64,000 nt of DNA from AG25 sp035517615 (GTDB taxonomy: Bacteria; Gemmatimonadota; Gemmatimonadetes; Gemmatimonadales; GWC2-71-9), in NCBI GenBank assembly GCA_035517615.1, contig DATIYM010000035.1:1-64000 (forward strand), read 5' to 3'. Positions 51,855-60,702 of this stretch are shown piece after piece (the first letter of the stretch is position 1; every line of letters begins with the position of its first letter). Position numbers and translations under genes: made by a program. The notes under the pieces were generated by a model, which did no database searches, was not told the origin of the DNA, and saw nothing but the letters and a program-made list of their open reading frames with translations.

Positions 51855-54515
51855 GTGGCCGTAGCGATTTACTTCATCTTCCTTATTTCGGGCGTTTCCG
51901 GACTCGTCTATCAACTCATTTGGGTTCGCGAGTTCGGACAGCTGTTCGGCAATACCGTCCAATCAGCGGCTCTCGTATCCGGCACCTTTGTATTTGGTTT
52001 GGGACTAGGCGCCTATGTCGCGGGCCGCCTGATTGACAAGATTCATGCCGCACATTCGTCCGCCGCATTGCTTTGGTATTCCTGCGCGGAAGTGGGAATA
52101 GCAGTGGCGGCGTTTCTCTTGTCCGTGCTCATTCCGCATCTCGAGAGCTTCTCTCCTCTGGTTTCACACTATCGAGTCGCAGCACACGGTTGGCTCGAGC
52201 TCACCGGATCGTCATATCTGTGGCGCTACGTGATCGCCACCGTTCTTGTCGGGCCGGTGACCATTCTCATGGGCGCCACGTTAACCCTCCTTATTCGTTT
52301 CCTGCTTAGTGGGTCGGTCGGCCATGCCGGTTGGCGCATTGGTTTGCTCTACGGCATCAACACCTTGGGCGCCGCCCTGGGCTGCGTATTGGTCGATCTC
52401 TGGGCAGTACCTCACCTCGGCATCACGACAACCAATGCGATCGCGGTGATGCTCAATTTGACGTGTGGGGTCGCGGCATTTGGTCTGACGCGGGTGCACC
52501 GATCAGCAGTAGCAATCAGTCGAGCAGTCTCTCCCGCCACGCTACCAGACGACGCTCTCGCGATTCTGCCCCTGGGCCTTGCGATCGCGATTTCCGGCTT
52601 CGCGGCCATGGGCATGGAAATCGCGTGGTTCCGGTTTCTCTCCGGCGTCTACATGGCCACCCGATTCACCTTCTCCATCCTGCTCGCCGTGCTCCTGGTG
52701 GGAATGTTCCTCGGGTCGACGATTGCGGGGTCCATATCGAAGCGGTTTGGGAACATGGCCGTGGTGTACGTCTGTGGTCAATTGCTGTTTGCGGTCGCTG
52801 TCCTGGGTGGGGTGTTCGTATCGATCCACACGAGACGATTCTATTTTGCCGGTCAACTGATGCGGCTCGAGGCGCCGGCGATTCCTGTCTCGCTGTTCGA
52901 TTACATCAATGTGACGGCGGCGGCACTGAAGACGCTGTTTCTTCCGGCTGTGTGTATGGGACTGGCCTATCCTTCCATCAATGCCGTCGTGCAGAAAACA
53001 CTCGACAAGGTTGGGACTCGCGCGGGCGCGCTCTATCTGTGGAATTGTACCGGGGCCATCGCGGGCTCTCTCGTTACCGGATTCATCTTGCTGCCCCATC
53101 TGGGTATCCAGCGATGCGTGACCGTGCTCGTGATGTGCGCCGCCGTGGCGACGGTCCCGGCGCTCGTCAGCTCCTGGGGCACGAGTCGCTCGTGGCTGGT
53201 GCGCGGTTCGGTCCTGGCGTTTGGGGTGATGAGCGTGGTGTGGCTGACCAAGCCCCCTTCGTATCTGCTGGCGATGGCCTACGATCTGTACAGCATGCCG
53301 TACGAGAACATCCTCACGGTCAGCGAGGGCATCAATGAGATTGCCGCGGTCAGCGAGGAGCCTGAACCGACGACGGGAGAGGGCAAGGTTCGCCGGCTTA
53401 TCACCAACGGCTTCAGCATGTCGTCGACAGAGTATGTGGCACTGCGCTATCAGCGTGCCTTCGCGCATCTTCCCTTGCTGCAAATGGAGCATCCTTCCTC
53501 CGTCATGATTCTTTGCTTTGGGGTCGGCAACACCCTGTATGCAGCATCGTTGCACCCGAGCGTACGGCACATCGAAATCGTGGACCTGTCCAAGAATGTG
53601 TTGGGCTTGGCGCCGTACTTCAGCCAATGGAACCGGGATATTCTGACGGATCCGCGGGTGAGCGTCATCGTGAACGATGGCCGCCAGCACCTCCGAATGA
53701 CACCGGAACGATCCTTTGATTTGATTTCGCTCGAGCCGCCGCCGCTCAATCACGCGGGCACCGCCGCGCTCTATACCGAGGAGTTCTATCGCTTGGCTTA
53801 CCGTGCGCTCAAGGCCGGCGGGTACATGACCCAGTGGGTGCCGTTCAATCAGGTGAGAGAAGAAAATTCCCGGCGGCTGGTGAAGGCGTTCCTGGATGTG
53901 TTTCCCAATGCGGTCCTGTTGAATGGGGCCTATCGCGATTTCATTCTCATGGGCCAAAAAGAAGGACCGAATCAAATCGACTGGCTGAGCGCGGAACGGC
54001 GGCTGCGCAGCAGAAGCTTGGTCATGGAAAGCTTGCGGGAGGTGAATCTCGCCGAACCGGTCGACTGGCTGGGGACGTTTGTCGGAAGCGCACCACGCCT
54101 GACGACCGCGTTGAGCAACGTGAAGCCGATGACGGATGACGAGCCGGTGATCGAATACTATTCCCAGGAGGGGTTTACGAAATTCCCGCGGGATCTATTC
54201 GAGACTGGCGACCTGGCCGACTGGTGTCCGACGTGCTTTCACGGTGGTCAACTGGCGGCGGACCTGAGCGTGTTGGGCCAATATCTTGCCGTCATGCAGG
54301 ATATCTACCACAGCAAGGCCTTTGGGAATATTTACCCAACCAGCGACGATCACAGACCGTTTTTCGCCATTCGCATGACGCGGACGCCGCCCCGTCCCGA
54401 GGTGGGCCGTTTCCTTCGCTTTCCGACCGCGCAGGAGTTCAAAGCGCTGTTGACCAGGTTTCCGTACCTGAGTCGAGCCTTTGGCCCCCTGTTCATACGC
54501 AAGTACGTCAACTGA
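51855..54515 (+). CDS. Membrane protein fused to spermidine-synthase-like domain
   Basis: 886 residues from a GTG at 51855 that begins the first TM helix (AIYFIFLISGVSGLVYQLIW). The N-terminal 470 or so residues have about 12 TM segments and the G-x-x-G motifs of the MFS/SpeE-fused class (GNTVQSAALVSGTFVFGLGL, MEIAWFRFLSGVYMATRF). The C-terminal domain is a SAM-dependent Rossmann fold of the spermidine synthase type: MILCFGVGNTLYAASLHP, HIEIVDLSKNVLGLAPYF, RVSVIVNDGRQHLRM, FDLISLEPPPLNHAGTAALY. An extra helical C-terminus follows. Substrate unknown; a membrane-linked aminopropyl or methyl transferase is possible. Confidence 0.85.
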   Translation: MAVAIYFIFLISGVSGLVYQLIWVREFGQLFGNTVQSAALVSGTFVFGLGLGAYVAGRLIDKIHAAHSSAALLWYSCAEVGIAVAAFLLSVLIPHLESFSPLVSHYRVAAHGWLELTGSSYLWRYVIATVLVGPVTILMGATLTLLIRFLLSGSVGHAGWRIGLLYGINTLGAALGCVLVDLWAVPHLGITTTNAIAVMLNLTCGVAAFGLTRVHRSAVAISRAVSPATLPDDALAILPLGLAIAISGFAAMGMEIAWFRFLSGVYMATRFTFSILLAVLLVGMFLGSTIAGSISKRFGNMAVVYVCGQLLFAVAVLGGVFVSIHTRRFYFAGQLMRLEAPAIPVSLFDYINVTAAALKTLFLPAVCMGLAYPSINAVVQKTLDKVGTRAGALYLWNCTGAIAGSLVTGFILLPHLGIQRCVTVLVMCAAVATVPALVSSWGTSRSWLVRGSVLAFGVMSVVWLTKPPSYLLAMAYDLYSMPYENILTVSEGINEIAAVSEEPEPTTGEGKVRRLITNGFSMSSTEYVALRYQRAFAHLPLLQMEHPSSVMILCFGVGNTLYAASLHPSVRHIEIVDLSKNVLGLAPYFSQWNRDILTDPRVSVIVNDGRQHLRMTPERSFDLISLEPPPLNHAGTAALYTEEFYRLAYRALKAGGYMTQWVPFNQVREENSRRLVKAFLDVFPNAVLLNGAYRDFILMGQKEGPNQIDWLSAERRLRSRSLVMESLREVNLAEPVDWLGTFVGSAPRLTTALSNVKPMTDDEPVIEYYSQEGFTKFPRDLFETGDLADWCPTCFHGGQLAADLSVLGQYLAVMQDIYHSKAFGNIYPTSDDHRPFFAIRMTRTPPRPEVGRFLRFPTAQEFKALLTRFPYLSRAFGPLFIRKYVN

Positions 54516-54543
54516 TCGTGGGAAGAACACCGGATCGAAAACC

Positions 54544-54575
54544 AAATGGTCGGACTCGACGAGTCCGACCATTTT
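54544..54575. terminator. Perfect hairpin terminator between convergent genes
   Basis: Fifteen-base stem (54544-54558 with 54561-54575) including AAATGGTCGGACTCG, loop of two to three bases, with T/A runs on both sides. It serves the fusion gene (+) and lipoprotein paralogue 5 (-). Confidence 0.85.
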
Positions 54576-54612
54576 GGACGAGCACGCTGCGACTGCGGTG
54601 CGGTGCTGCGCG

Positions 54613-55080
54613 TTACGGGGTTTCGATCACGGACGTTCCATTGGGCTTTCCATTGGTCGTACCGCACGGTTGCGGCAGCCCGTTGTTGGCGGCACCGGGA
54701 GCGAAACTCGCGCAGTAGGGCGCGCTCCCCTGGGTTTGCGATACGAGGAGTGCCATACCGATCGCCACCGCGCCGCCGAACACCATGGATTTCGCGAGCG
54801 ATACTTCCTGCGCCTTCATGAGCTGCACCTGGGACACGGGAATTTCGGTGTATCCGCCAGTTTTGCTGGCAAAGCCCACGAGTGTATCGCCGCTGTCACC
54901 CCTGATCTGGGGATTGTACATCTCAACGACTTTCTTGTCGGCAGTCGTGACCCAGATGTGGCTTGGCGACTTCATCGAGACGTACTCCGCCGGATACCCG
55001 ACGGTGGTCGTGCTCTTACAACCGGCACCGCCGACTACCAGAGCCAGCGACCCTAGACCCGCGAGAAATGGCACGCGCAT
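54613..55080 (-). CDS. Small lipoprotein paralogue 5 (WVT/GDTL family)
   Basis: 155 residues from the ATG at 55080. Lipobox VGGAGC, then CKSTTTVGYPAEYVSMKSPS, HIWVTTADKKVVEMYNPQI, RGDSGDTLVGFASKTGGYTE (with an extra GDS insertion before GDTL), IPVSQVQLMKAQEVSLAKSM, a membrane helix (VFGGAVAIGMALLVS) and a Pro/Asn-rich tail. Closest to 58095: both have the GYPAE segment. Terminator shared with the convergent gene. Confidence 0.75.
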   Translation of the reverse strand: MRVPFLAGLGSLALVVGGAGCKSTTTVGYPAEYVSMKSPSHIWVTTADKKVVEMYNPQIRGDSGDTLVGFASKTGGYTEIPVSQVQLMKAQEVSLAKSMVFGGAVAIGMALLVSQTQGSAPYCASFAPGAANNGLPQPCGTTNGKPNGTSVIETP

Positions 55081-55452
55081 TGACAGACCTCCCATTCGTG
55101 TTTCCTACCTGACGGCTGCGACAATCCACGGCTATGACGAGGCCGGATGACGCCTGTCGCCACAGGGATAATACCATACTATCCAATACCACGCTTTGTT
55201 CCGTAATGCAACGGCGACAAGAACTACGGCCAAAATGGCCTTAGGACTAGTTATGTACGCGCATCATCAGCGATCGTCACACCAACAGTGACCCAAGCGC
55301 CCGGTGGCCGTGAACGGAACCATCAGCGGACGGTCGACGACCAACGGGAAAATCTCGTTCGATTCGTTGTGCGGTTGATCAAGGTCAATCGCGCCTTCCC
55401 CGTTGCCCGTTTCGCGGGTACGTTCTCCGCTCCTTCTCGAACGAGCGTTCCC
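55081..55452. other. Intergenic stretch with no recognised gene
   Basis: Between the divergent lipoprotein paralogue 5 and the secreted protein at 55453. The part at 55150-55260 is richer in A/T than its surroundings, compatible with two divergent promoters. No RNA gene or repeat seen. Confidence 0.5.
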
Positions 55453-55866
55453 GTGCATCGAGCCGTCTGCCTCGGATTGTCGCTAGTGCTCGTGCTGGCC
55501 GGCGGCCGCACCGCGCATGCGCAGGGCAGTAAGTGCACCATGTGGCACATGCAAACCCTCGCCGGCTCGAGTGACAGCGTGGTGGTGACGTCGCAGCTCT
55601 TCATGGCTCCGGATGGCAAGAGTGCCATGATGAAGCTGCCGGACCGCGCGCCGGTTCCGGTTCGCATCGTCGCGAGCGGCGGCGACAGCATGGTGTCGGA
55701 AGCGGGGCCGTATCCCAGCGTGCTGCGGCCGGGCCGCACCGTCACGCTGCTGCACATCGTGACGCGGTTCTATGACAAAGACATGACCGGAACCATGGAA
55801 GCCCATTACGACTCGGGCGAGGTGTTTCACGGCCGGATCCGGGCGAGCTGCGGGAGCAAGAAGTAG
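55453..55866 (+). CDS. Small secreted protein with Cys and Met-rich core
   Basis: 137 residues from a GTG at 55453 with a signal peptide (LGLSLVLVLAGGRTAHAQ). The mature chain starts GSKCTMWHMQTLAG and contains several beta strands (SVVVTSQLFMAPDGKSAMMK, VLRPGRTVTLLHIVTRFY, GEVFHGRIRASCGSK). Two Cys could form a disulfide and the Met/His content at the N-terminus could bind copper, but this is inference. No known family. Confidence 0.6.
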   Translation: MHRAVCLGLSLVLVLAGGRTAHAQGSKCTMWHMQTLAGSSDSVVVTSQLFMAPDGKSAMMKLPDRAPVPVRIVASGGDSMVSEAGPYPSVLRPGRTVTLLHIVTRFYDKDMTGTMEAHYDSGEVFHGRIRASCGSKK

Positions 55867-55897
55867 TCCAAAGCGCGGAACATCAAGCCTGCCTTCA

Positions 55898-57259
55898 TCA
55901 CTCGTGCTCGGGCAGGTCGACGGCCGGCAGGATCAGGGCAAACACATTCCGCTCGTCGCGGCGAAACGACAGGAGCGATCCGTTGTGGGCCGCGGCAATC
56001 CAGCGCACAATCGAAAGGCCGAGCCCCGAGGACCGCACGCCGTGTGCGTCGCGCGATTCCGGGGCAATCAGCGGGCCGGCGCTCGACACCTCGAGGTGCG
56101 CCATGCCATTCTCGCGGTGCACGGAGATCGAGACCGGAAGGGTCGGGCTGCCATGGCGCAGTCCATTCTCGACCAACTCGAGCAGCGCCTCGCGCAGCAG
56201 AATCTCGTTGGCTCGCGCGTGCACCGGGTCCATGGCGTCGAGCTGCAGCGTCTGATGCAGCGCCTGCGCCCGTTTGCGGAGTAGATCGGCGCACTCGAGT
56301 GCCAAACCGTCAAGCTCGACGGCATCGTTCATGGGCGGGCGCTCACCGGCCTGGGCGTGGGCGAGGAGGAACAGGCCGTCGACGCGCTGCGCCATCTGCT
56401 CGGACGCGCGTTGCACGCGGCGCAGCGAGGCTTCGTATTCCTGGGGATCGCGCGGCCGCTCGAGACTCAGCGTGCTCTCGCCGCGCACGATCATCAAGGG
56501 CGTCTTGAGCTGATGCGCCGCCTGTGCCAGAAACAGCCGGTTTTGTTGCTGCGCCTGCGCGAGGCGGGCGAGGAGCCGGTTGAACTGATCGGCCAGGGAA
56601 TCGAGCTCGTCCTGGGGTTCGCGCACGGGCAGGCGGCGATCGAGATCGCCTGGATCCATCGCCGCGATGGCGCGGGTCATCCGTGCGATCGGCGCGAGCG
56701 AGCCGGCGCCGACGAAATAGCCCGCGGCGACGGCGAACAGGATCACGATCGGAATGCTGGCGAGGAGCCAGTTCAGCAGCGCTTTCTCATGCTGGCGCAG
56801 ATCGACCGTGGAACGGGCGACGACGACGGAGAGACGCATGCCGAGAACGGTGTCGGACGCCTCGGTCAGACGGAACGTCGCATCGGGGCCACGATCGACC
56901 TCCCAGATCGGCGCGTCAGGGTGCGGCCACGGCGCCGTGACGACCTCGACCTCGCGACCGTGGGCGCGAAATCCCAACAGGTGCCGCTGCTCGTCGAAGA
57001 AAGCAAACCAGTCGGGGCCCACCGGCCAGCGGCGCAAGGCATTATCAATCGCGACGGGCACCGGGACCTGGGTTTCGAGCGCCTGACGGCGAATGCCGGC
57101 GAGAACCGCGGCACTGGTAGTTGTGATCTGGCGGGTGAGGCGGCGGTCATCCTGGCCGTGGATGTACACGTAAAGCAGCGCATCCAGGGCGACGAGGCAG
57201 ACGAGGAACGCCGCCCCAAAGCGCGCGGCGAGCGCCAATCGCAGACGGCTGTGCGTCAT
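55898..57259 (-). CDS. Sensor histidine kinase (partner of OmpR-type regulator)
   Basis: 453 residues from the ATG at 57259, overlapping the regulator's stop (TGATG). TM1 (FGAAFLVCLVALDALLYVYI), periplasmic loop, TM2 (WLLASIPIVILFAVAAGYFV), HAMP, then a DHp domain with His in QAAHQLKTPLMIVRGE. In the ATPase domain the N-box is ELVENGLRHG and the G2 box is SSGLGLSIVRWIAAAHNG, but the G1 motif (D-x-G-x-G) is replaced by SSAGPLIAPE, an unusual loss of the Asp. Ligand unknown. Confidence 0.85.
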   Translation of the reverse strand: MTHSRLRLALAARFGAAFLVCLVALDALLYVYIHGQDDRRLTRQITTTSAAVLAGIRRQALETQVPVPVAIDNALRRWPVGPDWFAFFDEQRHLLGFRAHGREVEVVTAPWPHPDAPIWEVDRGPDATFRLTEASDTVLGMRLSVVVARSTVDLRQHEKALLNWLLASIPIVILFAVAAGYFVGAGSLAPIARMTRAIAAMDPGDLDRRLPVREPQDELDSLADQFNRLLARLAQAQQQNRLFLAQAAHQLKTPLMIVRGESTLSLERPRDPQEYEASLRRVQRASEQMAQRVDGLFLLAHAQAGERPPMNDAVELDGLALECADLLRKRAQALHQTLQLDAMDPVHARANEILLREALLELVENGLRHGSPTLPVSISVHRENGMAHLEVSSAGPLIAPESRDAHGVRSSGLGLSIVRWIAAAHNGSLLSFRRDERNVFALILPAVDLPEHE

Positions 57260-57957
57260 CAGGACGGCCGGGCCGGTCTCGGCGGCCAGCGCTCGGCGAG
57301 CACGTATCCCATGCCGACGACGGTGTGAATCAAGGGCGGCAATCCGCCGCGGTCGACTTTGCGGCGCACACGGCCGAGCAGCACGTCGACGGCATTCGCG
57401 ACGGGATCGAAGTTGTCGTCCCATACGTGCTCGAGGATCTGAGCGCGGCTGACCACGCGGGCGCGGTTGCGCATGAGATACTCGAGCAGGGCGTACTCGC
57501 GCGACGTCAGGGTGAGCGTGCGCCCGGCGCGGCGGGCGGTGCGGCTCGCGGTGTCGAGCTCGAGATCGGCGACGTGCGGTGTGACATCGAGCACGGACGG
57601 GGGCCGCCGCGCCAGGGCGCGCAACCGCGCCAGGAGCTCGTCGATCGCGATGGGCTTGCCGAGGTAGTCGTCGGCGCCCGAGTCCAGGCCGCGCACGCGA
57701 TCGGACAAGCCGCTGCGCGCCGTCAATATGAGGATTGGGGTTTTGCCGCCGCGGGCACGCCACAAACGGCAGACCTCGAGGCCGTCGAGGTCGGGGAGTC
57801 CGATATCGAGTACCGCCAGGTCGTAATCATTGCGGGCGAGGGCGGATAGGGCCGCGGTGCCGCTCGCGGTGGTGTCCGCCGCCCAGGATGCTTCCCGAAC
57901 CGCTCGCACCAGCAGGTCGGTCAAGTCGACGTCGTCTTCCACGATGAGCACGCGCAT
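57259..57957 (-). CDS. OmpR-family response regulator
   Basis: 232 residues from the ATG at 57957 (the frame extends to 57978). Receiver: VLIVEDDVDLTDLLVRAVRE, phosphoacceptor Asp in LAVLDIGLPDLDG, Lys in YLGKPIAID. Winged-helix output domain: LTLTSREYALLEYLMRNRAR, VVSRAQILEHVWDDNFDPV, NAVDVLLGRVRRKVD. Coupled to the kinase gene by a one-base overlap. Target genes unknown. Confidence 0.92.
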   Translation of the reverse strand: MRVLIVEDDVDLTDLLVRAVREASWAADTTASGTAALSALARNDYDLAVLDIGLPDLDGLEVCRLWRARGGKTPILILTARSGLSDRVRGLDSGADDYLGKPIAIDELLARLRALARRPPSVLDVTPHVADLELDTASRTARRAGRTLTLTSREYALLEYLMRNRARVVSRAQILEHVWDDNFDPVANAVDVLLGRVRRKVDRGGLPPLIHTVVGMGYVLAERWPPRPARPS

Positions 57958-58094
57958 ACGAATACAACCTAATCCCACCCACGCCCGGGGCTCAAACTGC
58001 CGTCATCCCGTTGTCATCTCCTCTCGGTATACCCCAAGGCGTTTCGAAGTGTGGCAATATCAAAACTGGCGAACCGAGACCGAAAGGACAGGAT

Positions 58095-58517
58095 ATGCGC
58101 AACTATCTCGTCGTAATGGCAGCGGGACTGTTTGCCGTAGGCGCATGTAAGACCGTCGAGCCGATCGGGTATCCGGCGGAATTCGTCGCGACGCGCGGGC
58201 CCAGCCACGTGTGGGTGACGAACACCAATGGTAACGAAACGGAGTTGTGGAATCCGACGGTGCACGGCGACACGCTGGCGGGCTTCAACCGCGGCGCCTT
58301 CACGGAAATTCCGCTCGGCGACATCAAGCTCATGAGAGCGCCGATCGCCGCGCCGGCTCGTACGGCACTGCTCGCGGGCGGCCTGGCAATTGGAAGCGCG
58401 GCCACGGTGGCGCTACTCATGGGCAGCGGGACCGGGTCGACGTGCATCACGCCCGGAACGGACTTCGTCAGTCCCTGCGTCAATCCGAACAACCCGGACC
58501 AACACATCATCAACTGA
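58095..58517 (+). CDS. Small lipoprotein paralogue 6 (WVT/GDTL family)
   Basis: 140 residues from the ATG at 58095, preceded by AAAGGACAGGAT. Lipobox AVGAC. CKTVEPIGYPAEFVATRGPS, HVWVTNTNGNETELWNPTV, HGDTLAGFNRGAFTEIPLGD, IKLMRAPIAAPARTALLAGG, membrane helix (LAIGSAATVALLMGSG) and a tail with two Cys. Most similar to 54613. The next gene starts 25 bases downstream on the same strand. Confidence 0.78.
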   Translation: MRNYLVVMAAGLFAVGACKTVEPIGYPAEFVATRGPSHVWVTNTNGNETELWNPTVHGDTLAGFNRGAFTEIPLGDIKLMRAPIAAPARTALLAGGLAIGSAATVALLMGSGTGSTCITPGTDFVSPCVNPNNPDQHIIN

Positions 58518-58542
58518 CAGGGACGGGACTGAGGCGGTCGCG

Positions 58543-59175
58543 ATGATTGTCAGCGTAGTCTTGTTCGCGGCTCTGGCGAGCGCGCCGGGTCCGGGCGCGC
58601 CCGCCCGTGCTGATGAGCTGCGGGTGTTCCTGGATCTCACCGATGCGACTGGTGGGGTGTTCCAGACGGCACTCGAGAGTGAGCTGCGCTCGCTGGGGGA
58701 CGTCCTGATCGTGAAGGACTTGGAGGGCGCGAATTACGTGCTGCGGGTGGCGGTGCAGTGCAGCGCGACGCCGTGCGAGAAGGCAGACCAGTATCTCTTC
58801 GTGTTCGAGATTGCCCGGCCCTTGCGTGAGGGGATGGTAACGCTTCCGCTGCGGCTGGCGCTCGCCCAGCACGGGGTGCGGATGTCGGCCGGCGATGCGG
58901 CGGCGGTCGGGGACGAGCTGTACAATGATTTGAGCGAGTACGAACGCCCGGCGCCACTGCGGGTCGAACGCTGGTCCCGAAAGGACTATCGCAGCGAGAT
59001 ACGGGACTTCGTGACGCGGCTCGATCGGGAGTGCCTGGAGTTCGACCGCCTGACGCTCAGGGCACAGGCGGCGCTCGCAGCGCACGATTCGGTGAATGCC
59101 GCAGCGTTGTGGCGAGAAGAAACACGGGCGCGGCGCAACAGCGATCTCTGTGCGGAGCAGGTCGTGGGCCAATAA
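58543..59175 (+). CDS. Secreted protein of unknown function
   Basis: 210 residues from the ATG at 58543, with a short signal-like start (IVSVVLFAALASAPGPGAPA). The body (LRVFLDLTDATGGVFQTALE, LRSLGDVLIVKDLEGANYVL, FEIARPLREGMVTLPLRLAL) is mixed alpha/beta with two Cys in QCSATPCEKAD. The C-terminal third is helical and Arg-rich. No family recognised. May be co-transcribed with lipoprotein paralogue 6. Confidence 0.6.
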   Translation: MIVSVVLFAALASAPGPGAPARADELRVFLDLTDATGGVFQTALESELRSLGDVLIVKDLEGANYVLRVAVQCSATPCEKADQYLFVFEIARPLREGMVTLPLRLALAQHGVRMSAGDAAAVGDELYNDLSEYERPAPLRVERWSRKDYRSEIRDFVTRLDRECLEFDRLTLRAQAALAAHDSVNAAALWREETRARRNSDLCAEQVVGQ

Positions 59176-59370
59176 CGGTGGGGATCGTGAGTCCCAAGGC
59201 GCGTCTTTGATCTTCACGCCGTCGCCCGCGCTGGAACTCTATTGGCATGCCGGCTGGCCCCGTGGGGCCGGGCATTGCAGGAATCGACCGGATGTCGCGA
59301 GCGACAGCGAGCGATGACGGCCAAGATCCGGCCGGGCGTGCGCAGGGCCGCGACGGAGTCGCAGCCCAAG

Positions 59371-59443
59371 CAGGCCCGGCAGGAATCGAACCTGCAACCC
59401 CCGGTTTTGGAGACCGGTGCTCTACCAATTGAGCTACGGACCT
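59371..59443 (-). tRNA. tRNA-Trp (CCA)
   Basis: Acceptor AGGTCCG with CGGGCCT (one G-U pair), anticodon loop CTCCAAA (anticodon CCA), T-arm GCAGGTTCGATTCCTGC. CCA end not encoded. Confidence 0.95.
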
Positions 59444-60200
59444 AAGAATTGCTACCGCTGCAAGTTACAGAATACGGGACGAGCGCGAAAGGCGCACTGT
59501 CAACGCGAGGTCTCGGCGTCCGGATCATCACCGACACAGGACCCACGCCATCCAGCGCCGCACGGAGCGAGAGCTCCGCGTCATCCACGATCAACGGTCC
59601 ATTCACGGCGATGGCGAGCGAGCGCTTGCCCTTGTCGAACTCCCACCGGTACACCTCGTCGGGACGGTGTCGAAAGTTGATGCACCGGTGACTCAACAGC
59701 TCGCGAGGTGACGCGGGCTTGGGGTGCGATTCGAAGTACGCGGGCGAGCCCACGATCGCCGCTCGCAGGTCCCGCGACACGCGGACCGCCGCCATGTCCT
59801 TCTCGATCTACTCCATGAGGTGGATCCCGGCGTCGAAACCCTCGGCGACGAGGTCGACGCGGCGCTCCTGGATCGTGACGTCGAGCACCACCTTGGGGTA
59901 GTCGCGCGCCAACTGCCCCACCTTCGGCGCGATCACGGTCATCGCGGCGAGCCGCGATACCGCCACACGCACGCGGCCCGCCGGCCGTTCCCGCAGCCCG
60001 GAGATCAGGTCCAGGGCCCCGTGGATGTCGCCAAGTGCCGGGCGCAGTCGCGCCACGAGCTGTGCTCCGGCATCGGTCGGTGCGACGCTCCGCGTGGTGC
60101 GCGCGAGCAGCCGCACGCCGAACCGGTCCTCCAACCCGCGAATCGCGTGGCTCAGCGCCGAGGGAGACACACCCAGTCGTTTCGCCGCCCGCGCAAATCG
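59442..60200 (-). pseudogene. LysR-family regulator, broken by a nonsense codon and 5' truncation
   Basis: Upstream segment (60170 to 59811): SPSALSHAIRGLEDRFGVRL (HTH) and ISGLRERPAGRVRVAVSRLA, ending GFDAGIHLME followed by TAG at 59808-59810. The same frame continues without loss (IEKDMAAVRVSRDLRAAIVG, CINFRHRPDEVYRWEFDKGK) to 59442, so a single base change (probably CAG to TAG) separates the halves. Upstream the frame continues into FARAAKRLGV but the first 15-20 residues of the usual HTH are lost, and there is no good start. The tail ends in the tRNA-Trp region. Confidence 0.75.
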
Positions 60201-60262
60201 ATTTTTGCCGCTACTCAGCTGGCAACTGCGCCTGTACGCTTGGCATCGAGGAGGCAGTCCAC

Positions 60263-60673
60263 ATGGACATCAAGAGGAGCGGCTCCCAACCGTCCGGCAG
60301 CGGACCGGCCGAGTGGTTCACCGGCACTGTGCGTATCGACCCGCTGTTCGAGGCGCCCACTCCGGCGCGTGTCTCCGGCGCGAGCGTCACATTCGAGCCC
60401 GGCGCGCGCACAGCTTGGCACACGCACCCGTTCGGCCAGACCCTGATCGTGACCGCCGGCTGTGGGCTCGCGCAGCGCTGGGGCGGCCCCGTTCAGGAGA
60501 TTCGGCCGGGTGACGTGGTATGGATCCCCGCCGGTGAGAAGCACTGGCACGGAGCGGCGCCGACGACAGCCATGACCCATATCGCCATTCAGGAACGCCT
60601 CAACGGCAACGCCGTTGATTGGATGGAGCAGGTCAGCGACGAGCAATACCGCGGCGGAGCGAAGGGAAGCTAG
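60263..60673 (+). CDS. Cupin-domain protein
   Basis: 136 residues from the ATG at 60263 after GAGGAGG. Cupin motif 1 is seen in GARTAWHTHPFGQTLIVTAG (His, His, Gln) and motif 2 in GDVVWIPAGEKHWHGAAPTT, with the metal His residues, as in mandelonitrile lyase/carboxymuconolactone-associated cupins. Probably a small metalloenzyme or isomerase; it precedes the aldo/keto reductase by 29 bases and may be its partner. Divergent from the LysR pseudogene. Confidence 0.85.
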   Translation: MDIKRSGSQPSGSGPAEWFTGTVRIDPLFEAPTPARVSGASVTFEPGARTAWHTHPFGQTLIVTAGCGLAQRWGGPVQEIRPGDVVWIPAGEKHWHGAAPTTAMTHIAIQERLNGNAVDWMEQVSDEQYRGGAKGS

Positions 60674-60702
60674 GAGGAAGACGACCATGCAAGGAGGCGC
60701 TC

